Source: an uncultured Erysipelotrichaceae bacterium (GTDB lineage Bacteria > Bacillota_I > Bacilli_A > RF39 > UBA660). From it: a stretch of 57,827 nucleotides of DNA. Below the pieces are notes generated by a model. That model was not told the origin of the DNA. It did not search any database and worked only from the letters and a program-made list of their open reading frames with translations. A program made the position numbers and the translations under genes. Below are positions 1 to 8,532 of this stretch, piece after piece. The stretch's first letter is position 1; every line of letters starts with the position of its first letter. The DNA is taken from assembly GCA_948444795.1 (NCBI GenBank), contig CAOJUX010000001.1:1-57827 (forward strand), in the 5' to 3' direction.

Positions 1-792
1 TTCTTTTATTTCTTTATCTACTATATCCATATAAAATTCTATTTGACCTTTATCTTCTTTTTGTAATTCTCTTAATTTTAGTTCTACAACAATAAAAGAG
101 TTTAGTTTATAATTAAACAGTAAGATATCTATAAAGTAGTTTTTATTATTGTAAACTAACTTATATTGATTACCCACAAGTGTAAATCCATTCCCTAGTT
201 GACTAAAAAAGTTTTTTAATTGAGATAATATTATTAATTCTAAATCTTTTTCTGATTCTATTTTTTGATTATCCCAAAGTTCTAGTATGATGGGATTCAT
301 TATATTATTTTTAATATTATTTTTTTCTTTATATCCTATTATTTCAATTTTTTGGGGTTTATCTATAAGTCTTTCATAGGCATTATTTTTTATTTCTCTA
401 ATTAAATCTCTTTTAGATAAGTTTCTTTTTATACATAGGTTTATGTAATAATTTCTTTTATTTTCGTCTTTTATGGGTAATATGTGTTTGATATGTGTCC
501 AAGATACTTGCCCCAGTGGAGCAAGTATTGGAAAAAATAAATAAAATTTTCTAAATCTAGTTAAGTTTGTATAATTATATCCACTACCATACTTCTTAGT
601 GAATTTTTCTGACCATTCTTTGATCAAACCGTTTCCATACTTTGCTCTTGCTTCGCCACCTTGTGCTTCTACTAAAAGCTTACCTATATTCCAGTAAGTA
701 TTTACAATATCATTATTTTCTTCTAATATTCTGGTTCTTTTATTTACTTCATTTCTTTTAATTAGATTTTCCACTTCTTCATAATAGTTCAT
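1..792 (-). CDS. DUF1016 / PDDEXK nuclease family protein, copy 1 (3' end cut by window edge)
   Basis: Reading leftward from the ATG at 792 the frame stays open for 264 codons to the window edge. Two full-length copies (13962-14858, 14877-15779) show that about 35 C-terminal residues are missing. The N-terminal half resembles the DUF1016 helical/winged-helix region (start MNYYEEVENL, then NTYWNIGKLL). The C-terminal half has a PDDEXK-type core: FIDILLFNYK followed by the ExK motif in VELKLREL. Family members are predicted nucleases often found near restriction or mobile DNA; the precise function is unknown. Bases 1-353 match 14064-14416 with no difference I could see, while the middle differs, so the gene is a mosaic. 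A palindrome lies inside it at 504-528. Seen: frame, motifs, identity. Inferred: nuclease activity. Confidence 0.85.
   Translation of the reverse strand, partial: MNYYEEVENLIKRNEVNKRTRILEENNDIVNTYWNIGKLLVEAQGGEARAKYGNGLIKEWSEKFTKKYGSGYNYTNLTRFRKFYLFFPILAPLGQVSWTHIKHILPIKDENKRNYYINLCIKRNLSKRDLIREIKNNAYERLIDKPQKIEIIGYKEKNNIKNNIMNPIILELWDNQKIESEKDLELIILSQLKNFFSQLGNGFTLVGNQYKLVYNNKNYFIDILLFNYKLNSFIVVELKLRELQKEDKGQIEFYMDIVDKEIKE
504..528. repeat. Intragenic palindrome in DUF1016 copy 1
   Basis: Arms ATACTTGC (504-511) and GCAAGTAT (521-528) pair perfectly. The inner CC/GG also pairs after one mismatch. It sits where the N-terminal half joins the PDDEXK half and encodes part of the segment between FPIL and SWTH. 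Copies 2 and 3 carry different palindromes at the same place. Confidence 0.8.
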
Positions 793-874
793 TTAAAATT
801 CATCTCTTTCTTTGGAAATGTTTATTATACTAACAAAAATAATTTAAAAAAATTGTCGAAAAAAATTATCTAAT

Positions 875-901
875 AAAAAAACTTCCCAAATTAGGAAAGT
901 T
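875..901 (-). terminator. Rho-independent terminator after the 891-1715 gene
   Basis: On the minus strand a stem AACTTTCC / GGGAAGTT (one G-T wobble, 6-nt loop) is followed by a run of T. It overlaps the stop codon region of the gene ending at 891. Confidence 0.7.
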
Positions 902-1715
902 CTGTACTAAAATAATAATAACCACTACCACTTTTCTTAAAAGTATGTTTAAACGTTTTAAATTTATCTAAATTGTTATTAAAATATTCTAATGCTTGTT
1001 CTTCATCTGATACAATTGTAACTTTGTTATTAGGGTTAGAAGTAGAAAGAATATCCAAAAGGGTATCATTTTCATATATATTTTTATATACAAGTCCTAC
1101 TTTTTCAGTTATTATCAAATTATTATCTAATATTTTATAATCAACTATTTTGTTAATTTTAGAATTAATATTATCCGCACCACTGTTATCACATTTATAT
1201 AATTTGTTGTTATATTCAACAACGCTACTACCCATATACTCGAAACGGTATTCTTCTTTTCCTTGGCTTTCATATCCATATTCATTTTGATAAACAGGGT
1301 TAGATATATTATAATACTTTTTCAAAATATCTTTAAAATCTTTAACACTTCCGTATGATTCACAATCTAAATATATATCATTTTCAATTCTTTTCATTTC
1401 TTTAAATACTCGAGAATATAAAACTGATTTGCTAATATCATCAACTGTTATATACTCTCCAATATAAGGATCTTTTTCTTCTTCGTTACTTACATGCAGA
1501 GATAGTGGTATAATATTTAAATAATCTTTAATCTCCGAATCTGATATTTTTACTTCCTGATTTTCGACATTTTCGTTATTTTCTTTTGTTTCATTACTAT
1601 TTTTAATACTATTTTGTTGAACTTTTTTAACATAATTATAATAAGAATATCCCCCTATTCCAATTACAATTAGTAAGATAAATATTACACTTAAATAAAT
1701 TCCATTTTTTTTCAT
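891..1715 (-). CDS. Membrane-anchored hypothetical protein
   Basis: This 274-residue protein has a single N-terminal membrane segment (about residues 6-26) after MKKNG, then an Asn/Glu-rich linker (about 30-55) and an extracytoplasmic region with only two cysteines (about residues 118 and 174). I recognise no family. It stands alone: a terminator separates it from the pilus genes upstream (1813-2211) and another follows its stop. It lies between the Tad-like locus and DUF1016 copy 1, so it could be a surface accessory of the locus or an unrelated passenger. The start is supported by an AGGTG-type ribosome site just upstream. Function unknown. Confidence 0.75.
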   Translation of the reverse strand: MKKNGIYLSVIFILLIVIGIGGYSYYNYVKKVQQNSIKNSNETKENNENVENQEVKISDSEIKDYLNIIPLSLHVSNEEEKDPYIGEYITVDDISKSVLYSRVFKEMKRIENDIYLDCESYGSVKDFKDILKKYYNISNPVYQNEYGYESQGKEEYRFEYMGSSVVEYNNKLYKCDNSGADNINSKINKIVDYKILDNNLIITEKVGLVYKNIYENDTLLDILSTSNPNNKVTIVSDEEQALEYFNNNLDKFKTFKHTFKKSGSGYYYFSTELS

Positions 1716-1771
1716 AAACTACACCTCTTATTTAGATAATATTATAATTTTAGCCGACATACAATTATAAA

Positions 1772-1798
1772 ATAAAAAAGTAAATTAAATTTTACTTT
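1772..1798 (-). terminator. Terminator at the end of the pilus locus
   Basis: Minus-strand stem AAGTAAA / TTTACTT with a 6-nt loop, then TTTTTATT. It closes the transcript that ends with the 1813-2211 gene. Confidence 0.7.
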
Positions 1799-1812
1799 TA
1801 TTTTACTTTCAA

Positions 1813-2211
1813 TTAATTTTTCCAAGCAGCTTCGGCTTTACTTTTACAATCAGAATCAGTTGGATTTGAAACACATCTACGACAAACATTATAATCTTCT
1901 CTTACTGCGGAATCATTATTAAAATTACCAACAAAGCCAATAATAAATGATATAATTGTAGGAATTAAGAAAATTATAATACCTGCAATTACTCTCCAAA
2001 CAAGATTCATAACATTCTTTTTAACTTCATCTTGTTTACCTGCTACTACTGCTTTTCCTAAATCAATAATACCAAAAATAATTAATAAAATTGGAATTAC
2101 TATTTTAAATACTAATACAACGTAACCTATTAATTGCCAAATATTTGCTGTAGCTGTACAAAAGCCAATACCTGAACCTCCTGTTTTTGCTAATGTTAAA
2201 AATATATTCAT
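1813..2211 (-). CDS. Small VirB2/TrbC-like pilin-type membrane protein
   Basis: This 132-residue protein has hydrophobic helices at about residues 26-48 and 68-94, separated by a short charged loop (GKQDEVKK), then a soluble tail with cysteines in a VCRRC pattern and a final DSDC. The size and two-helix hairpin recall VirB2/TrbC-type pilins and the pilin-like conjugation proteins of mollicutes, but the sequence match is only topological. It is the last gene of the Tad-like locus, 66 bp after the TadZ-like gene. Another possibility is a small membrane platform subunit. Family assignment is an inference; the membrane topology is clear. Confidence 0.6.
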   Translation of the reverse strand: MNIFLTLAKTGGSGIGFCTATANIWQLIGYVVLVFKIVIPILLIIFGIIDLGKAVVAGKQDEVKKNVMNLVWRVIAGIIIFLIPTIISFIIGFVGNFNNDSAVREDYNVCRRCVSNPTDSDCKSKAEAAWKN

Positions 2212-2277
2212 TTTTTAAACCTCTCTTCCGTTAACTAAATTTAGTTTAACTAAATAATTGTTTAATGTCAAGTTTAT

Positions 2278-3282
2278 CTATTTAAATATGTTAAATAGTT
2301 TACTATTTTTTATCTCTCCTTCATCAATTCTAACAAAACCAAGTCTTATTAAAAATTTATTTAATGTTTTGTGATTGTCTAATTTGTCATCCAAATAAGG
2401 AATATTATAAAAAACTTTACTATGAGATTCATATTCAAAATCACTAACATCTTTATCATTTAAAACACTTCTGTTTAATACAATTTTTTTATTTTTTAAT
2501 TTTTCAAATGCTCTTTTATCTTTTCTAATTAATTTATTTAATTTTAATAATCCTGGTTCTATTAAATATATGACTTCTGTACAAGATCCTATGCTTCCTT
2601 GTTCGTTTAAATCAACTAAAATAACTTCAGCATTACCATTTCTTGCAATAAAAGATGGTAAATCTAAACTATCTACTGATTTTAAACTTTTATCATTAAA
2701 ATAAATAAAATCATGTTCATCAACTTCTACTGCAATAGTATTATATTTTTTCTCTAATTGTTTTTTCATTAAATAAGTTAAGGTTGTTGCTCCAGCATGT
2801 TCTGTAACATTTTTAATTCCTATTACTCTAAGGCCTAAATTTTTAATATTACTGCCACTAGAATAATTATCATTAGAGGTGTCGCCAGAATCATAATTAT
2901 TATTTAATTGGTGATATTGAGCAACATCTTTATATGTATTTGGATTATCTATTAAAAATTTAATAGAATCAATATTCCTAGTAAAATTATAGATTCCCAT
3001 AGATACTAAACTTGATAAATATTTGGGAGAATTAACTATTTCCGAATCATCAAGTAGAAGAATAATATTACTAACATCCATATTTACAGATAAAGATTGC
3101 ATAGTACTTATATCATCATAATTTTTTATGGCTGTTATATCTAATATCATTTTATTAAAATAAAAATTAGTAAATTGACTGACTAAATCATCTATTTCAA
3201 ATTCACCAGTCATACTCTTAATTATATCAATATCAAGATTATTTAAAACATCTTTATACTTATTAGATACTATAACATTCAT
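2278..3282 (-). CDS. tadZ: TadZ/CpaE-like ATPase (degenerate P-loop)
   Basis: This 334-residue cytosolic protein has an N-terminal receiver-like half (residues ~1-115, with DVSNIILLLDDSE) and a C-terminal MinD/ParA-like half beginning about residue 150. The usual KGGxGKT loop is replaced by NVTEHAGATTLTY, close to the atypical P-loops of TadZ proteins. The strand ending EVILVDLNEQG occupies the Walker B-like position. TadZ localises the Tad machine at the membrane. Its place between the TadE-like genes and the VirB2-like gene supports the call. ATP hydrolysis is doubtful because the signature lysine is missing. Confidence 0.75.
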   Translation of the reverse strand: MNVIVSNKYKDVLNNLDIDIIKSMTGEFEIDDLVSQFTNFYFNKMILDITAIKNYDDISTMQSLSVNMDVSNIILLLDDSEIVNSPKYLSSLVSMGIYNFTRNIDSIKFLIDNPNTYKDVAQYHQLNNNYDSGDTSNDNYSSGSNIKNLGLRVIGIKNVTEHAGATTLTYLMKKQLEKKYNTIAVEVDEHDFIYFNDKSLKSVDSLDLPSFIARNGNAEVILVDLNEQGSIGSCTEVIYLIEPGLLKLNKLIRKDKRAFEKLKNKKIVLNRSVLNDKDVSDFEYESHSKVFYNIPYLDDKLDNHKTLNKFLIRLGFVRIDEGEIKNSKLFNIFK

Positions 3283-3295
3283 TTATTTTCACCTC

Positions 3296-3784
3296 TTATT
3301 CTTCTACTGCTATTTTATTATCAGCAGGAATTGCAACATCTTTAGTTGTTCCATCAATATTAAATTTAAATATATCTCCAACTACTGGTAAATTAAAATA
3401 AAAATAAATATCAGCTTTATAATATACTTTCTTTTTATATTTATTTGTAGTTGCATTTATTTTCTTTACGCAATAATAATATTGTTTTGATGCTCCAGAA
3501 ACATATTCGGCACTAGCACTATCTAAATTACTTACCCCATAAGATCCATCTTCACATCTTCCTTTAGTATGATAATTATTAGATTTTAGATAATTGTTTA
3601 TAAGTTCAATAGAACCACCTGATCCATCAGTGAATCCCTCTTTTTTTTCTATCATAGTTAAAATATCATTTTTCATTTGAAAAGTTTTAGTATAATTAAT
3701 TGATAAAGCCAAAAAAGCGACAAATATTAACATAAATACTATAACTATTCCAGTTAACCATGTTCCACCAATTGATTCTCTCAT
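3296..3784 (-). CDS. TadE-like pseudopilin candidate 1
   Basis: 162 residues. The N-terminus is MRESIGGTW followed by one membrane helix (about 9-30), then a soluble domain with two cysteines (GRCEDGSYG, YYCVKK). The start ATG overlaps the stop of the upstream gene 3781-4257 in an ATGA junction, indicating translational coupling. The two neighbours share the same plan and the motif GGTWL, so they are paralogs. Their form fits TadE/TadF minor pseudopilins, which join or prime a Tad pilus. No classical prepilin cleavage motif with Glu at +5 is seen; a cut after IGG would be an inference. Confidence 0.65.
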   Translation of the reverse strand: MRESIGGTWLTGIVIVFMLIFVAFLALSINYTKTFQMKNDILTMIEKKEGFTDGSGGSIELINNYLKSNNYHTKGRCEDGSYGVSNLDSASAEYVSGASKQYYYCVKKINATTNKYKKKVYYKADIYFYFNLPVVGDIFKFNIDGTTKDVAIPADNKIAVEE

Positions 3785-4257
3785 TGTACATCACCTACAT
3801 CAATAACTTTTGTATCTCCAGTTAATCTAAAATTAAAGGCTGAACTTAAAATTGGTAAATCAAGTTGATAGAAAACTACAACACGATAATAACTCATATC
3901 TGGAAATTCTTCTGGATGATAATCTACTCCTCGAACATTTTGCTTTTTAATGCAAAATGTAGCATTTTTATTATCTAATTTGCCATCACGATTATACCCA
4001 GTATAGCTTGCATCAGGACAGGAGCCAATAGTACGATAAGAAGCTTTTTTTAAGTATGCTACTATAGTTTTCATAGCTGGATCAGTATCAGGGTTTGATA
4101 AATCTATTCCATCATATCTTTCAATAGCATTGACTATTTCATTTTTAACATTAAAAGCTTTAGTATGGTTAATTGTTAAACACATAAATCCAGTAAATAG
4201 TAAAACAAATACTACAACTATTTGTACTAACCATGTTCCACCTATTGCTTCTCTCAT
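3781..4257 (-). CDS. TadE-like pseudopilin candidate 2
   Basis: 158 residues, paralogous to the next gene. It has MREAIGGTW, a hydrophobic helix at about 9-30, then NHTKAF and a soluble domain with two cysteines (GSCPDASY, TFCIKK). The conserved pair of cysteines in both paralogs suggests one disulfide outside the cell. It ends in an ATGA overlap with the gene at 3296-3784 and starts 18 bp after the 79-residue pilin-like gene. The role as a minor pseudopilin is inferred from topology and operon position. Confidence 0.65.
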   Translation of the reverse strand: MREAIGGTWLVQIVVVFVLLFTGFMCLTINHTKAFNVKNEIVNAIERYDGIDLSNPDTDPAMKTIVAYLKKASYRTIGSCPDASYTGYNRDGKLDNKNATFCIKKQNVRGVDYHPEEFPDMSYYRVVVFYQLDLPILSSAFNFRLTGDTKVIDVGDVQ

Positions 4258-4275
4258 ATCATCACTTCCCTTTTA

Positions 4276-4515
4276 TTATCCTTTATAAGCACAAGTAAAA
4301 TCTCCGCCTTCTTGTCTACCATTTTTATAATATTTACAAGTTACTTTTCCATCATTTAACGTTCTTACATCACATACAGCATCGTTACATTTGCTACTCG
4401 CTATAAAAGTATTTTTTAAAGATGGCCATAACACAGTATAGAAAAAAGCCGATAGGGTTGCTATCGCTACAACTATTGTTACAGTCATATTTAGTTCACC
4501 TGTGGCTTGTTTCAT
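4276..4515 (-). CDS. Flp-like mini-pilin candidate 2
   Basis: 79 residues: MKQATGELNMT, then a hydrophobic helix (about 11-31), then a short tail with four cysteines (CNDAVC, VTCKYY, FTCAYK). It is paralogous to the gene just upstream (4536-4775) with the same ATGELNMT start and four-cysteine tail. Size, helix and tandem arrangement match Flp/Tad major pilins. Flp prepilins are normally cut after Gly and carry Glu at +5; here the Glu directly follows Gly (G-E), so processing may differ. Major-pilin status is inferred. Confidence 0.65.
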   Translation of the reverse strand: MKQATGELNMTVTIVVAIATLSAFFYTVLWPSLKNTFIASSKCNDAVCDVRTLNDGKVTCKYYKNGRQEGGDFTCAYKG

Positions 4516-4535
4516 ATTTTCCTACTCTTTTCTAA

Positions 4536-4775
4536 TTAATGTTTTGAAGCTGTGTCATATCCTTCACAACTAATAGTTTGATTATTACCCTCATTATCAA
4601 TATAAGTACAATTTTTTCTTTCAGAGTCTGTACAAAATGCTGTTGCACAATATGTTTGGCGGTTAATATTATTTTTAATAGCTGGCCATACAAATGCATA
4701 GAAGAATGCTGCTACAGCTGCTATTGCTACTACAGTTACTACTGTCATATTTAATTCTCCAGTTGCTTCTTTCAT
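4536..4775 (-). CDS. Flp-like mini-pilin candidate 1
   Basis: 79 residues: MKEATGELNMT, an alanine/valine-rich helix (about 11-31), then a tail with four cysteines (CATAFC, KNCTYI, ISCEGY). It is the first gene after a strong promoter (4816-4844), as expected for the most abundant subunit. An AGAAAGAAGG ribosome site lies upstream. The C-x4-C pair is shared with its paralog. Most Flp pilins lack cysteines, so disulfide-stabilised subunits would be unusual. Function inferred from context. Confidence 0.65.
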   Translation of the reverse strand: MKEATGELNMTVVTVVAIAAVAAFFYAFVWPAIKNNINRQTYCATAFCTDSERKNCTYIDNEGNNQTISCEGYDTASKH

Positions 4776-4815
4776 TTATTTAATTCCTTCTTTCTAATTA
4801 TCTATCTTCTTTTTT

Positions 4816-4844
4816 ATTATATCTTGTTTTAGAATAATTATCAA
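4816..4844 (-). promoter_or_regulatory. Sigma-A-type promoter for the mini-pilin operon
   Basis: On the minus strand TTGATA (4839-4844), a 17-nt spacer and TATAAT (4816-4821) precede the first mini-pilin gene. This gives the pilins their own transcription, separate from the TadABC operon, which has a terminator at 5523-5551. Confidence 0.75.
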
Positions 4845-4932
4845 TTACTTTTTAGGAGTTTTGACGGTTTTTACTATTTAAATTAAAATTAAAAAGATAT
4901 ATTACTTTTACATAATATATCACTAATTATAT

Positions 4933-5406
4933 TTAATTAACTTGTTTTACAATAATACTGGCATTTTCTTCTAATGTTATTTCTGTTACTGCATTTGAAG
5001 AAATAGTTATATCAATAGTACTATCTTTATCTAAAGGGCAAATAGTACTTGCAACAAAAAGAGTGCTTTCTTTTTCAGCTAAACTTTTAATTTTTTCACT
5101 AGCTATAACTAACTTATTATTTTCCCAAATCGAAACTGTTATATCAGCTTTTTCTGAGGTTGTAACGTCTAAAATATAAGTTATTTCGTATATTCCTTGA
5201 TTTAAGATATTAAGTCCGTTGGTAGTATAATTAATATTATTAGCAGTTATCGTACCATCTAAGGGAAGATCTACTGGGGTAGCTATATCCAAATTTAATA
5301 CGTTTAAACAACTACTATATCTTCCACCATAAGCATTTAAGCCATTAGCAGGTCCAGTTGGTCCTTGAGGAATAGTAAAATCTAACAAAAAATTTTTAGA
5401 GTTCAT
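4933..5406 (-). CDS. Collagen-remnant / BclA-type C-terminal-domain surface protein
   Basis: 157 residues. A short N-terminus is followed by PQGPTGPA, a remnant collagen-like Gly-X-Y stretch, then a beta-rich domain of about 125 residues (YGGRYSS..., ending ITLEENASIIVKQVN). Exosporium and collagen-like glycoproteins of Bacillota (BclA type) carry a comparable C-terminal TNF/C1q-like trimerisation domain after long collagen repeats; here only one or two repeats remain. There is no signal peptide or membrane helix, which fits assembly onto spores from the mother cell. It lies between the terminator after tadC and the mini-pilin promoter, so it is probably an independent transcript. Confidence 0.6.
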   Translation of the reverse strand: MNSKNFLLDFTIPQGPTGPANGLNAYGGRYSSCLNVLNLDIATPVDLPLDGTITANNINYTTNGLNILNQGIYEITYILDVTTSEKADITVSIWENNKLVIASEKIKSLAEKESTLFVASTICPLDKDSTIDITISSNAVTEITLEENASIIVKQVN

Positions 5407-5522
5407 ATTCTTTTCCTTTCTTATTTTAACTTATAAATCTCTTTATATTTTATGAGAAAAACAAAAAAATGTTTCTAATACTAAAAATTTTTTGATTTTT
5501 TCTTATCTTTTTTATGTATACA

Positions 5523-5551
5523 TAAAAAAGATAACCCTAATTTAGTTATCT
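5523..5551 (-). terminator. Terminator after tadC
   Basis: Minus-strand stem AGATAAC / GTTATCT with a 9-nt loop, followed by six T. It starts 3 bp after the tadC stop codon and ends the 13.6-5.5 kb transcript. Confidence 0.85.
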
Positions 5552-5553
5552 GA

Positions 5554-6342
5554 TTATAAATTCATTAACATTAATACTGAGAATATTAATAAAATCATTA
5601 CGCCAACTCCTGTTGTTATTAACATACTCATTGTTTTTTGTTCCATTTTTTCTAAACGCTCTTTATATTTTGTTTCACGGGCTTTTTGTTGTAAATTACT
5701 TATTGTTTTAGAAAATGCTAATAATTGTTCTTGTTTATGTTCTTGGCGTCCTAAACTTAAACGATATAAAAGTCTCATCATTCGCATTGAATCTCTTACA
5801 GGATATTCTTTAGCAAAATTGACATATGGGTCTATTTTATCATTACCTGAATTGATCTCATTGATAAGTTCATGTAAACCTTCTTTAAATATTGCTGGAG
5901 CATCATCTATAGATTTACCTATTGCTACGGGTACTGTATAATGTTGAATTAATATTTCAAGTGATTTTAAATAATGAGGCAACATAGAGTCTATTTCATG
6001 TAAATGAGCTTTATAATATTTTTTGATGTTTAAATAATCTAACTTGAATACTAAGTAGCCTCCTAATATTGAGAAAAGAAGTGTTACATAGTTTAATTTA
6101 GATATAAAACATAATACTAATACTACAATTATTATTAAACCATTTCTAATTCTTTTATTAAATAAAGCATCTGGATTCACACCATCACCATATTTAGCTT
6201 TAACATAAAAATCCCAATCTTCTTCTTTTAGTTTTTTAAAATATACTTCATTATCTTGAATAAATTTATTAGCATTTATTCTTCCTGTATAATTCATGAC
6301 AAATAAGAAAATAACACCTATTATTAATATTTCAACTGCCAT
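5554..6342 (-). CDS. tadC: TadC-like inner-membrane platform protein (T2SS-F family)
   Basis: 262 residues. Membrane segments lie at about 2-18, 69-110 and 240-262, with a helical T2SS-F cytoplasmic domain between (from HLHEIDSMLPHYL to KYKERLEKMEQK). TadC pairs with TadB to form the platform on which the TadA ATPase acts. The start ATG shares one base with the stop of tadB (TAATG), so translation is coupled. It is the last gene before the terminator at 5523-5551. The family is clear from size, topology and order; sequence identity to characterised TadC is likely low. Confidence 0.85.
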   Translation of the reverse strand: MAVEILIIGVIFLFVMNYTGRINANKFIQDNEVYFKKLKEEDWDFYVKAKYGDGVNPDALFNKRIRNGLIIIVVLVLCFISKLNYVTLLFSILGGYLVFKLDYLNIKKYYKAHLHEIDSMLPHYLKSLEILIQHYTVPVAIGKSIDDAPAIFKEGLHELINEINSGNDKIDPYVNFAKEYPVRDSMRMMRLLYRLSLGRQEHKQEQLLAFSKTISNLQQKARETKYKERLEKMEQKTMSMLITTGVGVMILLIFSVLMLMNL

Positions 6343-7235
6343 TATTCTACCCCCAAATCTTCATTATAATATTTTTCTCCAGTTATTAAGAAATAACTAT
6401 TTATAATAAGAATTAAATGAAGAATTATTTGAACATACCAAATATCTAATAATTCGATATAACTGTCTGTTCCAAGTAAAAATTGCATAGCCATTACGAG
6501 TAAAAATAAAGCAAGTCCAAAAGTAATAAATCTTTTGTGGAAATTTTTACGATCTGCTTGGTCTCTATATACACCTTCTACTAAAGCATCTATATCTTGA
6601 CTCATATTTTCTAAAGCTTCTCCAGAATCTTTTGCTCCTTCTTTAGTAATCTGTAAGAATAATTGATTCATATTTTTGACCATATAATATGGATACTTTT
6701 CATTAAAAAAATCAATTGATTCATCAATAGTACCATTTTGATATGACATTTCTATCATGGTTTTAACATCAGCAAGTACTGGATCTTCTAAAATACCAGA
6801 ATCTCTAACACCTTCTAGACTTTTTACAAAACTTTGAGTTGTTGTAAATTCCATTATAACATTTGTTGTATATATTTGAACTTGTTCAAAAACAAATTCA
6901 CTATATATTTTTTGATATCTTAAATATGTTAAGTAAGGAATAAAAGCAATAGCTATACCAGCATAAACTAAGGCAATAATTATATTATAAAAATATAAAT
7001 AAGATATACCTCCTGCTACAACGCCAAAAATTATGGCTTGAGATGCATATTCACGAGTTGAAAATTCTTGACCTAATTCTTTAACTTTTGCTCTTACTTC
7101 TTTGTAACTATAAGGAGCATATTTATCATATACTTCACTTACTTTTGAAACAAAAAATTTATATACATTTTCACCATTATTTTGACGATAGGATATAACA
7201 TATATTGCAATTATTATTAATATTATTAATTCCAT
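6342..7235 (-). CDS. tadB: TadB-like inner-membrane platform protein (T2SS-F family)
   Basis: 297 residues. Hydrophobic segments lie near the N-terminus (2-17), at about 65-105 and at about 235-285, with a T2SS-F helical domain between them (EFVFEQVQIYTTNVIMEF... to SGEALENMSQDID). In Tad systems TadB and TadC form the membrane platform. The gene follows tadA by 23 bp and is fused by a TAATG junction to tadC. Together with the ATPase and CpaB-like gene this fixes the locus as Tad-like rather than conjugative. Confidence 0.85.
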   Translation of the reverse strand: MELIILIIIAIYVISYRQNNGENVYKFFVSKVSEVYDKYAPYSYKEVRAKVKELGQEFSTREYASQAIIFGVVAGGISYLYFYNIIIALVYAGIAIAFIPYLTYLRYQKIYSEFVFEQVQIYTTNVIMEFTTTQSFVKSLEGVRDSGILEDPVLADVKTMIEMSYQNGTIDESIDFFNEKYPYYMVKNMNQLFLQITKEGAKDSGEALENMSQDIDALVEGVYRDQADRKNFHKRFITFGLALFLLVMAMQFLLGTDSYIELLDIWYVQIILHLILIINSYFLITGEKYYNEDLGVE

Positions 7236-7258
7236 ATTTTTTCCCTACTCTCTTTATT

Positions 7259-8500
7259 CTATATAATTCCATTAATAGGTGGTGTATTATTTATTATATT
7301 CCCTTGTGGATTTTGATTAAGACCGTTAGGCATAACCATAGTAGGTCTTACTTGCGGATTATTTACATTATTTTGAAGATTTGGATTTACTCCTACTGGA
7401 TTATTTAATGGTGGTACATTACTTGCTGTAGTGTTACTTCCAGCTTCTCTAAATATATTTTCGGGAAGAGTAACGCCTTGAATAGCTAAATAATCTCTTA
7501 AATGATTAGTTGGATTGTTTAAAGTGAATTTACCATCCATTGTTTTTTGAAAAATTGTATTAGTTTTGGGATTATTATCCTCATCTACATAAAATTCACA
7601 AATTTCCATTATTTCTCTTTGAAATCTACCCAACTCTTTACTCATATACCCTTTTACATATATACCTATTTGAACGTATCTATGAATTGTTGCAAGAAAT
7701 TGTTCAACATCTAAGTTGGATTCTAAAAGCGAATACATACGCATTGGTATAGATGCTGCTTTATCAGCATGGATTGTTGATAAAATATGGTGCCCACTTG
7801 ATATAGAGTTACGTACTGCAAGAACTGCTTCTGCACTACGAACTTCTGATAAAAGTATCCATATTGGATTTTGTCTCATACAAGTGACAAGTACATCTGA
7901 GTATGAAGCAATGTTGTTTGTTTTCATAGCTACTATATCACGATGAGGAAATATTCTATCTAAATGAAGTTCAAGAGTATCTTCGATAGTTATTATTTTT
8001 TCATCTGGTTTAGTAGTGCTGGCTAAATATTTAACAAGTTCAGTTTTACCACTACCAGTTTCTCCACTAACTATTATATTAGCATGACCTTGAACGCAAG
8101 AAAGGAGAAAATCTAATAAATCTTCTGAAACATATTTTTCATCTATTAGCTTTTCTCTGTTTAATCTTATTTTAGCAGGAGTTTTACGTATTAAACAAGC
8201 AATACCATTAGTAGCAATAGATTCATGGACAAAATTAAGACGTAATTCAGTTGATTCGGCATCAAGAAATGGGTGGGCCATATTAAAGGTTTTCCCCATT
8301 ACATTAGAACATTGGAATGCTAGTTTTTCCATTAAAGCATTATTAATTTCTGGACGTTCTACTTTAAAATTACCTTTAGATAAAGTTTTTAAAAATAATT
8401 GACCGTTGTTACTATATGAAATATCAGTAACGTCATCAAGTTTCAAAAATTCATCAAGAGGTCCAAAATCTAATTGTGAAAATATTGCATCATTATTCAT
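7259..8500 (-). CDS. tadA: TadA/CpaF-type secretion ATPase
   Basis: The ATPase that powers pilus assembly. Walker A is GETGSGKTE; an Asp box (TIEDTLEL), a Walker B-like strand (WILLSEVRSAEA) and a His box (SSGHHILSTIHADKA) follow in the order of the VirB11/GspE superfamily. The C-terminal ~80 residues (after about 335) are an Asn/Pro-rich tail unusual for TadA. The frame extends to a GTG at 8509, but the ATG at 8500 has AAAGGAGT eight bases upstream and is chosen. The protein is then 413 residues, near the family size. It lies between cpaB-like and tadB genes. Confidence 0.92.
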   Translation of the reverse strand: MNNDAIFSQLDFGPLDEFLKLDDVTDISYSNNGQLFLKTLSKGNFKVERPEINNALMEKLAFQCSNVMGKTFNMAHPFLDAESTELRLNFVHESIATNGIACLIRKTPAKIRLNREKLIDEKYVSEDLLDFLLSCVQGHANIIVSGETGSGKTELVKYLASTTKPDEKIITIEDTLELHLDRIFPHRDIVAMKTNNIASYSDVLVTCMRQNPIWILLSEVRSAEAVLAVRNSISSGHHILSTIHADKAASIPMRMYSLLESNLDVEQFLATIHRYVQIGIYVKGYMSKELGRFQREIMEICEFYVDEDNNPKTNTIFQKTMDGKFTLNNPTNHLRDYLAIQGVTLPENIFREAGSNTTASNVPPLNNPVGVNPNLQNNVNNPQVRPTMVMPNGLNQNPQGNIINNTPPINGII

Positions 8501-8532
8501 TAGTAACACTCCTTTTATTCTTTTGTTTTTTA

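Noticed and set aside
504-528. CRISPR or attachment site
   Set aside because: The palindromes are single, lie inside reading frames and have no spacer array.
7259-8500. Conjugation (VirB11) ATPase of an integrative element
   Set aside because: It is followed by TadB and TadC-like genes and preceded by a CpaB-like gene; no relaxase, coupling protein or integrase is present.
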